Shown here: positions 32,301 to 42,812 of the stretch, in pieces
Layout of the letters: every line of letters begins with the position of its first letter
Numbering within the stretch: position 1 is the stretch's first letter
Assembly (NCBI GenBank): GCA_033239525.1
Contig: BSYO01000011.1
Location: 10,135,973 to 10,199,972, forward strand
DNA: 64,000 nt
Direction of reading: 5' to 3'
DNA from: Nepenthes gracilis
Taxonomy: Eukaryota > Streptophyta > Magnoliopsida > Caryophyllales > Nepenthaceae
The notes under the pieces: model-generated
Told to the model about the DNA's origin: nothing
The model's input: the letters and a program-made list of their open reading frames with translations, nothing else
Database searches by the model: none
Made by a program: the position numbers and the translations under genes

Positions 32301-32985
32301 GGAATAATGGATGGTCTTGGCCTAACTCTTTTGATACTGAGGTATCCCACCTTGCATTGAATATACCAAAAATTCCTCCTCGTAGTAATCAAAAAGACTC
32401 ATTGAGATGGGCTGGGAATGTCATGGGCAAATTCACGACTAAATCTGCATACCATCTCATCCATCCTCCCAAACCTAAGATTAATTGGGCTCTTTTGGTG
32501 TGGGGTCCATCACATATTCCGTCCCACGCTTTTAACCTTTGGCTGGCCATTAAGGGTAGACTGAATACCATTGACCGGCTCCATTTTATCCCTAACCTGT
32601 CCCCGCGGTGCTTACTCTGTAACTCTAGAAATGAAGACCATGGTCATCTGTTCTTTTCTTGCCATTTCTCCAGAGCCTAATGGGATATGGTTCGAAGACA
32701 CTCTGGTATCCTTTGGCCCCACCCCGAATGGAATCAAAATATATCTTGGGCTGCTTCTATCCGGGAAAGGGAAGAATCTTCCGCTGTCTCTAAGAGATTA
32801 TCTCCGCTGCCACGGTTTACTTTATATGGAGGGAGCAAAATAACCGTATATTCTAAAAATCATCCCCCCGGACATCTCCTGATTTTCTCTTCGGTGGTCA
32901 ATGTTGTGAGACTCAAACCATCGACCATCGCGTGCCCTCGACAAGTATGCCTCAGATTGACGGTTGCGATGGGGCATATAAAAAA
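29381..32985 (+). pseudogene. ORF2, second (downstream) copy, nearly full length
   Basis: The frame restarts at ORF2 codon about 6 with many small indels (29381-30020), then is open for 661 codons (30067-32052). Motifs: KVDLMKAYDSVYWDF, GLRQGDPLSPYLF, FANDLLLFSQAD (the first catalytic Asp of FADD is Asn, so the RT would be dead), RYLGVPL. After a disturbed stretch (32040-32260) the zf-RVT end LCNSRNEDHGHLFFSC follows at about 32615-32665, with a frameshift near 32680. The stop lies near 32985. The copy is closest to the reverse ORF2 at 15946-19621. Confidence 0.88.
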
Positions 32986-34413
32986 AAGGGGGTTGAGTTT
33001 TGTTGATGCTGCCCCGTGCCTTCGGCTGATCATTGGCGGTTTTGCGCCTTCTGTCGTTGGATTCGGTTGACCCTTTCGGTGGTTTAGACCCCGATCTTTG
33101 CATGCTTGTCCTGTCATTTTAATTTGTTTTGTGTTTTTGAATTGGGGTTGGTGTTGTTCGGATCTTGTTTTGTACCCTTCCTTAATTATTTCTCCTCCTT
33201 CCCCTCCCAAAAAAAAAAAAAATTTTGCGTGTGTATGTTCAAACATTGGGTGGTCGGGGCTGATCGGCAGATGGTTGGCTGCTGATAGAAGTTGGTGCTG
33301 GTATATAGATATGGAGTCCCTTGCTGTTGCTGTAGCGGCTACCGTTGGATTTGTGACTGCGGGTGAAATAGTTTGGACGGGCTGGCTGCTTTGTCGAATC
33401 TGTTTGGCAGATGATTGGAGATTGAGTGGTTTTTCCAGGTTCTTGTTGGTGATTTCCATGCTGATATTGTTGTTCTGATCTGCCCGGGCTGGTCTGTGGA
33501 TGATGTTTTTGGTTTGTTGATGTCTCACTGAGGTTTCAAATGTGCGGTTACGGTTTTGTGGCAAGTGCCATGGACTTAGCTACTTTTTTCATTAATTTGG
33601 ATAAGTGCTGAGTCTGTTGAGGTCCTGCTGAAGCCTGGTGGGTTGGTTGCTGTTGATGACAGTGATTAGATCAGATTATTGAGTTGTGTGGATGCCGTCG
33701 GTTGAATTCTGTTGTTACTGAGTGGGAGAGTTAGTGGTAGCTGCTGAGACGGCCTGCTTTTGGTGGTGTGATGTGGGTATTGCAATGGCCTACTGTGCCT
33801 TATGTAACTGCTGATGTAAAGCTTGGTGTCAATGGATGCTACTGGTGCCCTCGGGTTTATTGCTTGGCTGATCTTGCTGAAATGATGCTAGAACCCTCTA
33901 AACTAATGTTGTCCCAACATTTAGTCCTGTAATTTTTGGTGCCAAGCTGGGAATGGTTGGCCGTGTTAATTCTTTGCTGTTGGCTGGGGTCTGATCCAGT
34001 GAAGGGTTAGCCTGCAATCTTTGATGCGGTGTGGGATGTGAAGCAGGATTCATGAGATGAAATATGGACTGTGTTATTAGCAGGGTCTGTAATGCCAGTT
34101 TGTTGGATCGATGCTTTGTTTCACCATTCTGAGCAGCTATGAAATATGCTATGTGCACCTTTCGTTGCTGGGTTGCATGCTTCCTATTTTCTTGACATTT
34201 TCTCATATGAAGTTTTTTCTTCTGCGGCTGTGTAATGGGGTTTTTTCTACCTACTGAAACGCCGGATCGTGATTATTTTGGGTGTGATGGTCTTGAACTG
34301 TTTGTGCTACCGGATGGATGTGGATGATTCTGTTTGATCCGAAGAAATAGATGATGCGTCTTGGTTGCTCACTCAAGATGATATGGTCCGAATATTGCTG
34401 TCTTCATTGTTAT
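32986..34413 (+). other. 3' UTR of the forward LINE, first segment, with internal A-run
   Basis: A CT-rich run and 14 A (33209-33222) separate the ORF2 end from the TGCTG-rich UTR. No gene is present. It continues at 37888 and 41834. Confidence 0.75.
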
Positions 34414-34446
34414 GCTGAAGCAGAAGGGTTAAGCTCTTGGGTTTAG

Positions 34447-34470
34447 AGAGAGAAGCTCTTGCTTCTCTCT
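34447..34470 (+). promoter_or_regulatory. 5' hairpin of ORF1-only element 3
   Basis: A perfect 10-bp stem with TCTT loop. The second, AT-rich hairpin seen in the other copies is reduced here to ATTCAAATT without good pairing. Confidence 0.75.
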
Positions 34471-34524
34471 AGAAATTCAAATTCGTGCGGCCTTTAGGCT
34501 AGCGCTTTCTGGCTGCCGCCGGAC

Positions 34525-36447
34525 ATGGCCGGTTGCGGCCGGCCCCGGTTGGGCCCCGTCAGGCCTCACCCTTCCCTCCCTCCCCAGCCCTTCCTCCTTC
34601 GACGCCCTCCGCCACCAAATATGTCGGTGGCGTTTGTCTTCCCTTCCCGAAGTTGAAGAAAAATGGCGATGCCCACCGATTTGCGCCAGTTGCTTCCTTC
34701 CTGGCTAGTTCGAACCCTAAGGAGCACCGATCTAGTAGCGTGCGTGCCGGTGACTCTCCTCTTCCTTGGAACGGGGTCATCCAGTCGGATTTTGCTGGGC
34801 TGGTATGTGACTTATCTTACTACCCCCCTCAAAATCCCAATAGTGACCCGGAACCCATCTCTCCCCCTCCTGATGTGGTCGACCAGGGCCACGATTTTTG
34901 GGGCCTAACTCTGGTGGGGCATTTCCTGGACTCCCACCCACATTTCCTGGCCGTAAAAGCTATCGCGAAAATTTTTGGACCGCTTTGCATCAAGCATATA
35001 GCTGGGAACGACGCGGGTTCTTTTTCTTCCGTTTCTCATCTTTGGCGTTGATGGACAAATGCCTTCACGCTGGCCCTTGGGTGTTTTTTGGGAAAGCTAT
35101 TTTTCTCAGACGGTGGATGCCGGGAATGGTATTGTCGAAGGAAGAGCATATGCGTTTTCCTATCTGGATTAAGCTGAGCAACATTCCGATTCAGTTCTGG
35201 ATTCAAGCTGGGCTTAGTTGGATTGCTAGCTCCATTGGCATCCCTTTGCGCCTCGACCCCAGAACCGCTCGATTGGAAAATGTCTCCTTTGTAAAAATTT
35301 GCGTGGAGGTTGGTGCTGATGGCCCTTTCCCAGATTGCATTGCCATCAAGCCGGAACCAGATTCCGATTCTATACTGAAGGTGAATGTGGAATACACGTG
35401 GAAACTGACTCGGTGTGACAATTGCCATCTTTTTGGCAATGATGCTGCTAAATGTCGGGCTAAGAAGGCTAGGTTACAGCCAAATATGGCTTTGCAGAAT
35501 TGCTGTTCTGCCATTGATGATAGCTCTGCATGTGAAGTTATGGCTTCTTCACTGCCTCCCCATTTTCCAGTTGCCTCTGACGTAAGTGTACAAGGGATCT
35601 TGAGATGGTGTCTGATATTCCAATGATCGAGGATGTCGTCTTGCTCCTTCGTGGTGGCTGGTGATCGCCAATCAGCTCTATTATTTGCTTGCTCGAGAGT
35701 AATTTAGTTGAATCTAAATTCAAGGAAGAGAGAGATTGCTCCTCTTCTGGGAGTGAGAGTGCTAGTTCCCTATTGCCACCTCAAGGTAGTTGTTGGATTG
35801 GACACAAACCGTTTCTAAGATCGTATGCCACCCCCGGAGTTTCTCCTATGGCTATGGAATCGGTTAAGCATGATGACCAGTCTTGGGGTTTGGAGGACTC
35901 CTCATCCCCAATGGCTCTTTCAAAAAGGGCTGAGGGGTCTGAAGATGGCTCATTTACGATGAAGCTGGAATGCTGTGTAGTTGGGAGTTGTCTGGTCGTC
36001 TCTGGAATGGATGCTGGCCACAACGCTGATGTTATTTTTGATGCCCCTGGTATCTATAATGTTGACTCGGTGGTTCCGGATTGTGTGTCCGGTGTTTTAC
36101 CATGTGTTTTGGATGTGAAGGAATCAATCTCCGAATCCAATTTGCAGCTGTCAGAGCACCTTCTTGATGCTAGTGTCCCTGTTGTAATCTGTAAGAATGC
36201 TCCTGGCCAGTCCGACATGATTGACCCTAATGTTACCCCTGAATCTATCTCTCGGATTGCTCGAAAATATTGCTTGAATCAATCTGATTCCGAGGGCCAC
36301 CCCCCTTCATGTAAACCATTGGAAGTCAATCTTCCAGGCGTGTCTTATGCCGGGGTTGTGACTGATGGGAAAGGTCCACCTAAGAGGCCGGGTTTCTATG
36401 ATATGCCCCCCCTTTGGGAAATATGGGAGATGCAACAAAAAGAATAG
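34525..36447 (+). pseudogene. ORF1 with a mutated zinc knuckle, ORF1-only element 3
   Basis: About 640 codons from the ATG at 34525 (GGACATGGCCGG). DUF4283-like core: LTLVGHFLDSHPHFLAVKAIA, GFFFFRFSSLALMDKCLHAG, AIFLRRWMPGM and IQFWIQAGLSWIASSIG (about 34900-35240). The knuckle reads CDNCHLFGNDAAKC (about 35410-35450): the His is Asn, so zinc binding is doubtful. The C-terminal part contains TPESISRIARKY (36235-36270). There are frameshifts near 34960 and 35600. The 3' end differs from the Lys-rich tail seen elsewhere. Confidence 0.85.
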
Positions 36448-37758
36448 AAAAAGGCTAAAAATCGTAGATGCAGTTTGGACTAAAAGGCTAACACTGCTTG
36501 TGTTCACCACCTGCCCGGTGTTTGTAGTAGAGATGCTGTAGACTGCTGATCTGGTTAGCTGTTGTACCTGCTGGGTATGTACAAATTGGATTGCCAGGTG
36601 TTCTGGTGGTTCTTACTGATTGTCGCCATTTTGGCGAGCTGTGATATTCAATGTTGTTGGGGATGCTGCTTCTCAGTTTTTTTTGCCCCTATGTTTTGAT
36701 GCTAGAGCTGGATGGTTTTTATGTGGCGATTTTGTCAGTGGTTGGAAATTTTGTTGGTACTGTCAGCTTAGATACTGCCTAGTATTTTGCTATGGTTGGG
36801 TCCGCGAATGTGGTAATTTGGTGTTGGACTGCTACCCGTTACTTAATGGGGCTTGTTCTTTGATCTTGTGCCTGCTGGTTTCATGAGTAGTAGGGATGAG
36901 CCGCTGTCCCGTCTCTCGCCGATGTGTGGCTGGATGAAAATGCAAATGTCTTCAGTTGCATGCTAGATATCCTGTATCCAATTCATCTTGGATGCATGGA
37001 TGGTGGACGCCAGTTTGATGATGAGGCTGCCTGAAAAGTGTAGCCACTGCTGTTAATTTGCTGGCACTGTAGTGGTGTTGTGCGTTACATTTGATTGGAG
37101 TATTGCGGCTGATGCTGTGATGTTCTACACGTGGGCCATGCCCTGCTGTATGGAATTTCTGAAGCACGGGTAGTTGATTGGAGTTATTTTCAGTCCAACA
37201 ATGGTCTTTATGGAACTTCCAGATGGTGTATGCTGTGTGGCAACCGTATGATGCGTTGCTTTGCACCGTTGTGTAGCTACTTATGTTGAAGAGCAGCTAC
37301 TGATGTAAAAGGTGCTGTAAAGGCTTTCTATGCTGCTGTCAACATGTTGTTCGATACACTGTAGCGGTTGTAGATGGCAAGGTGCAGCTACTGCTGTTTT
37401 TATGCTGGCAATGCAGTGGTGTGAGTTGCTGCTGGGATGGGGCTCTGTTGCAGCTGCCAGGGTGATTTCCAGCATTGGTATGATGCTTTATGAGGTTGGA
37501 GCCTTGGATTTCAGGGTTCTTGTGAGATGTTGCTGATATGTTAGATAGCCGAAGATGATGCTGCTGGCCTCGGAGCTGGAGCATTCTGCTGTTTCATGTG
37601 CAGTGTGCCTTTGGCGTGCCACTGTGTGAAGCCGTTTTTTTGTGGTTCAGCTTTACATGCTGCGTTTATTTTGTTTATAATGGAAATGTCATATTTTGTC
37701 GTTTTGGCAAACGATGTCCTCCTAGAGGCCATTTTGTATACTTTGTTGTAATATCCGG

Positions 37759-37877
37759 TCGGGGTATGCCCTGACGGTTATGTTTTATCTTCAAGTCAAA
37801 ATACTTGAAGATAAACAAATTTTTTGTAATTTTTTCTCCCATTAATCCAAAATACTTACTTACCAAAAAAAAAAAAA
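37759..37877 (+). promoter_or_regulatory. Terminal module of ORF1-only element 3 with a covarying stem
   Basis: The stem TTATCTTCAAGT / ACTTGAAGATAA is perfect over 12 bp. Against the usual CTCC...GGAG it has CTTC...GAAG, a matched change on both arms. Confidence 0.85.
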
Positions 37878-38235
37878 GCTGAAGCAGGTTTGCTCTGGGC
37901 TAAGGTGGCTGTAGCCGAACTGCTGATTGGATGATAGCAGATGGGCTTTCGCTGTCTCGAAGTTCCTTCTGGTGGAAGGTCGTATGCTGTAACTTCTGAT
38001 GCTGATTTTGCTCCTGAAATGGATGGTGCTATGTCGCTGGCTACCTGTTCCTCTCTGCATTAATCGTGGATTGTTGCTCAAGGATTGGTTGTGCTGCCTC
38101 CTCATGTAATTGCAGGGTGCCTGTAGCAGTAAGTTGTTGATTGGTGTGACCGTTTGCCTTGTAAATGCTTTGCCTCGTTAGTCATGGAATTCCTGGTCCC
38201 GGGTTACTCGGGGTTTAATTATTCGGGCAAGCGCC

Positions 38236-38290
38236 TTAGAGAGAAGCTCCTCCTTCTCTCTAACCTTCGATTTTCAAATTTTGAAAATCG
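38236..38290 (+). promoter_or_regulatory. Paired 5' hairpins of ORF1-only element 4
   Basis: TTAGAGAGAAG / CTTCTCTCTAA (38236-38263, loop CTCCTC) and CGATTTTCAAA / TTTGAAAATCG (38268-38290, one-base loop). Both are perfect 11-bp stems. Confidence 0.85.
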
Positions 38291-38348
38291 ATCCTGCCGT
38301 CTTCCGACAGACGCTCCTCCCGCCTTTGGCGCCGGCGAACGCCTCGGC

Positions 38349-40050
38349 CATGGGCCGCCGCCCCTCCTTCGGTGTCTGCCTCCCCGTCCGTCACCCGCAC
38401 GCTTCCCCATTCGCCCCATCCTCCATCCTCACCGTACTCTGCCCCGCCTGCTGAGAACACCATCTCGCTCAGCTGCCTCTTCCTCCTGAAACCCATGACT
38501 CCCAATGTTATTGACAACTGGCCAACGCTGCAGTTCAATCCCACTCTTGGGCCGATGTTGTCAAGATGGATGGCCGGGGCTATGCTCAAAGTCAAGTTCT
38601 TCCCTCCCCATGTCTCTGAAGGCCCCTGACGGTGCTCTGTTTCCCGCCTGAAGTCATTGAGCAAGGTAACTCTTCTCGGGGCCATTCTCGGTGGGCTATT
38701 TTCTCAACACGCCACCCCATTTCATGGCTGTCAAGGCAAGAGCTATGAAATTATGGGCTCGGGTTTGGAATCAAGCAAATTGCTGGAAACGAAGGTGGGT
38801 TTTTCTTCTTTCGTTTCCCATCTGAAGAGATGTTGGCAAAATGCTTGAGCGCCGGTCCTTGGACATTCTCTGGCAAGCCCATCTTCCTCAAGCGCTGGTC
38901 GCCGGGAATGGAATTGTCTAGAGAGGAACATAAACGGTTCCCTATTTGGATTAAGATGTCAAATATTCCACTCGAACTGTGGACCACTGCTAGGCTTTGC
39001 TGGATGGCCAGTGCGATTGGGACTCCTCTTCAGATTGATCCCCGTACTGGCCGGATGAAGAACCCTTCATTTGCTAAGATTTGTGTAGAAGTTGGAGTTG
39101 ACGGGCCGTCCCCCAGTTCTATTGCTATTCAGCCCTGTCCCTCTGCTGATACAACTTATGTGGTGAAAGTGGCAAATGAAAGTGGTCATTTGGAAGCAAA
39201 ATGTCTGTCCAAGAAAGCAAATAATAATTCTGGTTTCTCTCAACTTGATGATTCTATCACAGCCGACTGTAATCAAAATAATTGTGGCCAGTTTCCTGTT
39301 ACAAATGATGATTCTGTTTATTCTGCCTCCTCCATTCCTTTCCTTAATGAGGATGCTTAGCATCTTGGTCGAGCCTCCATCTGTTGGATGAAGTCTCTCC
39401 CAAATTGATGAACAGAGCTATGTCAGTGGGCCAAAAGGGCGGTGGTGAAAGCAGCCCTTCAGAGTGTGGTGGCGCAGCACTTCGATACCCCCTTCATTTA
39501 GTGTCTTCCCTGGTTTGCCGGTTTCTACTGAATCCCGGTCCTCAAACATTGGTCTGGTATCCCAGACTCCCTCAAAGTTTTTTACCTGCCCCTTTTCATG
39601 GCCCCCACCGTGACTCCTCCGCTTTAGAGTCAAATGATGAACTAGCTTGCCCAGCTTGCCCCTTTCCGGGCCTCTCCGATGATGCCTTGATCCCTTTGAG
39701 GTCCGGTGGAAAGTCAATTGATTCAATTCCATCGGTTAAGGAGGTATCTTGGCCTATTCCTGCCAATTGACTTGGCTGCTCATGCACCTCACCAGTTGTC
39801 AACCAAGAGTGCTCCTAATGAGTCCTCCGGATGTGTGGATGATTCCCCTTCATCCTCAGATGAAGGGCTCGGCTCCTAATTCACCTGATTCCGGATCGCC
39901 ATGACCACCTGGACTTGGATGAGTATTTGCTCACTCCTGCCTCTATTAAGAGGATATCTCCGAAATACTCCTCAAACTCCCTTTGGTTGATGAATTGGCG
40001 GGTTCTAAATCTGAATGGAAGATTTCTAAGTCAAGAAAAAGAAAAATCAG
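38349..40050 (+). pseudogene. ORF1 of ORF1-only element 4, heavily broken
   Basis: Starts at the ATG of GGCCATGGGCC. Recognisable parts: MAVKA-type segment, EMLAKCLSAGPWTFSGKPIF and LKRWSPGM (38820-38920), LWTTARLCWMASAIGTPLQI, and a knuckle remnant SGHLEAKC (about 39180-39205) that has lost the first two Cys. The TPASIKRISPKY motif is at 39933-39968 and the basic end SKSRKRK at about 40030. There are several frameshifts (near 38590, 38750, 39370 and 39900). It is the sister of the partial element at 62252-64000. Confidence 0.8.
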
Positions 40051-40502
40051 CCTCTCTGAAATCCAGGTGCCTCTGGCTCTTAGGAGCATGCTGATGGAGC
40101 AAGTTTTGGCTAGGTCCTGCTCATGGGACTGTATTTTTGCTTGGTATGCTGTGGCAAGGAATTCCGTGTTTTTGCTGTGGGCATATGGCGCTCTGCTGAT
40201 GGTCGGTGATGCTGCTGAATTTGGCTTCGCTGCTGGGTTTGATTTAGCATCTTTCCTGGATGATCCCATGGATCAGCCTCTCGGAAATCCAGGGTGCCCT
40301 CTGGCTCTTAGGAGCATGCTGATGGAGCAGTTTTGGCTGGGTCCTGCTCATGGGACCCTGTATTTTTGCTTGGTATGCTGTGGCAAGGAATTATGTGTTT
40401 TTGCTGTGGACATATGGGTGTCTCGCTGATGGTCGGTGATGCTGCTGAATTTTGCTTCTGCTGCTGGGTTTGCTTTAGCATCTTTCCTGGATGATCCCAT
40501 GG
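40048..40502 (+). repeat. 226-bp tandem duplication at the start of the UTR
   Basis: Two copies (40048-40273 and 40274-about 40502) start with CAGCCTCTCxGAAATCC and end with GATGATCCCATGG. They differ by scattered substitutions and small indels, so the duplication is not recent. Confidence 0.88.
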
Positions 40503-42392
40503 TGTTAAACAATGCTGCCTATACATTTGCTCCAGCTGTCTGCTGTGTGGGCTTTTTCACTGGAGTATAATGGTATGATCTTCACCGGCTTGCCTGGGTC
40601 TGACTGGCTGGAGTGTGGACCTTGTATGCATATACCTTGCGGGTTTTGGTGCTGCTCTTCTGAGGATGAGTCTGCTGGAAGCTGGTGAAATTCTCGAATG
40701 CTATTTTTCATTTGATTGAGGAGGAATACAGTTAAGAGATGCTGAGATGTTTTCTGCTGCCACTGTTGGACACTGAAGGCCAAGCTGATGTATTCTTTGA
40801 AGCTTGATATACTGATTTCATGCTGATGGTTGCTGTTCTGGTGGGAACCCCTGGAAGGGAGACCACGGTTGTAGTTTCCAGTTGTGTAATGGCGTTTTGC
40901 ACTAGGTTTTGCCGGAATGAAATCTTTGCTGACGTGGAATGAGCTTCCCAGGCTGTGCATTCTATCTTCGTGGTTTTGCCGGAATGGAATCTATGCCGGT
41001 TTCATGTCGACTGCAAACCGGTTTGCACAGGGTCAAATGCCGGTATGGATTGTGTTTATGGCGTAATCCAGTCTCTGCTCGGTAGAGGTTAAGACCCAAC
41101 TGTCGATCTGGTTTCAAGTGCCGGTTTGGGTTTCAAAATGAATTGCTGATCTCGATTTGCATCCCATATGCCTATCTCAATTGCCGTAGCTTCCGATTGC
41201 ATCCCAAATGCCGGAATGGGCGTGTAAACTGCCGAGCGCGATTGGTAGTTTTTTTCCTGATTTGGAACTCAGCTGCCGATCTCAATTGTGAATCGGTTTT
41301 GGGCTGCTTGCCGGTTTCGCTTGCGCATGGGAGCCGGTGTTGTGTGCCGATTCAGACTTATGGCCGATTTGAATTTACTGTGGCCGATTTCAAGCCGCTT
41401 TCAATTGCCGATGTTGACTCTTGGTTGGTTGACTTGTCTGTGGCGTTTTCAACTGCCGTTTTCCATTTCGGTCCTCAGTTGCCAAACTTTGGCCGGTTTC
41501 ATTTGACTCAAGGGTGCCGGTTTGGGACTCGAGGCCGTAATGGAAGATATGCTGTTCCTGTTCTTGGGATGCACTTTGGTTTGGGGCAGCACTGTTGTTG
41601 TTCCTACTTTTGTAAAATGTCGTTGTTCTTTTTCTACTTTATGTTAGTTCCATCTTCTTAGAGGTTTGCTAAATGTATTCTATGATGTATTTGTCGCTTG
41701 GGGTATGCCCTAGCGTTTTATGTTTTAACTCCAAGTCTAAAAACTTAGAGTTATAACATAATTTTCTTGTAATTCTTTCTCCCGTTAGTCCAAAATACAC
41801 ACTTGCTTACCAAAAAAAAAAAGGATTACTCGGCTGCGTCCGGATGCAGTGTTTGGTTGCTGCCTGTGTTGGGAATTGGTGGTAATGGAAAGGACTTGGC
41901 TGGTTTGATGTTGCTGTTGGTGAAATGTTGTCTTCAGTTGCCAATTCTCGGTTTTGGCAGCTTTGAAGTTGCTGTTGGCGCAGCCCTCTACGTAGCTGAA
42001 GCTGGAATGGCTGCTCATGTCTTTTGGAACCCGGCTGCTGTAGTATTGCGTGGGCATGCGAGGGGCGGTCCGGCCCTGCTGCTGCTGGTTCCTCCGGTTG
42101 TCTGCGGGCATTATCAGCCCTGAATTTTACAGGCATTACCTGTGCTGATCGATGCGGATTTGATGGAAACTCCTGGTGTGTACAGATGATGTCTGACTGC
42201 AGCTGCCATGTGCCCCCTGCTGATGTATTTCTAGGATGCTCTGGTTTGCCGGCAGATCCGGATGGTTCTTCCGGTCTTCTCGGGCGTTTTTTTTTGCTTT
42301 TGATTATGTGTAACGACAGTGTTCTTTTTTGTTCTTCTTCTGCTTAATAGTTCCTCTTTGGTTTGTTGAGGAACTCTCGGATGTACCAATTG

Positions 42393-42518
42393 CTCGGGGT
42401 ATGCCCTAGCGTTCTTGTTATAACTCCAAGTCAAAAACTTGGAATTATAACTTAATCTTTTGTAAATTTTTCTCCCGTTAATAAAAAATACACACTTACT
42501 TACCAAAAAAAAAAAAAA
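42393..42518 (+). promoter_or_regulatory. Terminal module of the forward LINE
   Basis: Box 42393-42407; stem ATAACTCCAAGT / ACTTGGAATTAT with one mismatch; ACACACTTACTTACC-A(14). The UTR before it (41900-42380) matches the UTR of the reverse LINE at 13714-19661. Confidence 0.82.
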
Positions 42519-42812
42519 TCTGATAAGTTTTTCATCAGCATCAAGGCACAAATTAAACATGCCAACTCCACCAGCAAAGATTCCTGCATAAACTAAGGCC
42601 TCAAATTTGCCCCAGATAGACCACCGAAATCGGCAATCTCCATCACTATCCAAAGCTGCTTAGATGGAAATTCCAGCTTCATGTTTAGTAGCCTAACAGC
42701 ATAGCATTATTTCAGCTGCACCAGGGTCAGCAGAAGGTTCCAACCAATGCATCAAACATGGAAGCAGCAAGGCACATCAACCCCCCACTCCCAAACCTGC
42801 AGTAGTAGGTTA

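Larger units (their letters stand above)
34424..37877 (+). mobile_element. ORF1-only LINE-type element 3, complete with TSD
   Basis: A 3,454-bp insertion flanked by GCTGAAGCAG (34414-34423 and 37878-37887). Order: 5' hairpin AGAGAGAAGC-TCTT-GCTTCTCTCT (34447-34470), ORF1 (34525-36447), TGCTG-rich UTR (36448-37758), terminal module (37759-37877, A-run of 13). No ORF2 trace. Confidence 0.9.
38212..41823 (+). mobile_element. ORF1-only LINE-type element 4, with short TSD
   Basis: About 3.6 kb between GGTTACTCGG (38202-38211) and GATTACTCGG (41824-41833), one mismatch. Order: 5' hairpins (38236-38290), ORF1 (38349-40050), UTR with a 226-bp tandem duplication (40048-40502), a run rich in GCCGGTTT/GCCGATTT words (40970-41530), and the terminal module (box 41697-41711; stem with one C-A mismatch) ending ACTTGCTTACC-A(11). 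Confidence 0.85.
24168..42518 (+). mobile_element. Forward LINE (ORF1+ORF2) holding at least three nested insertions
   Basis: Pieces in order: ORF1 (24188-26130), ORF2 (26124-32985 with a 1.98-kb reverse insert and a partial duplication), CT-rich tract plus A-run (33190-33222), UTR in three pieces (33223-34413, 37888-38201, 41834-42392) and terminal module (42393-42518). Both gaps in the UTR are ORF1-only elements with their own TSDs. The 5' end is truncated into ORF1. The TSD of the whole element is short and imperfect (TCTGAT), so the left border is uncertain by tens of bases. Confidence 0.8.
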
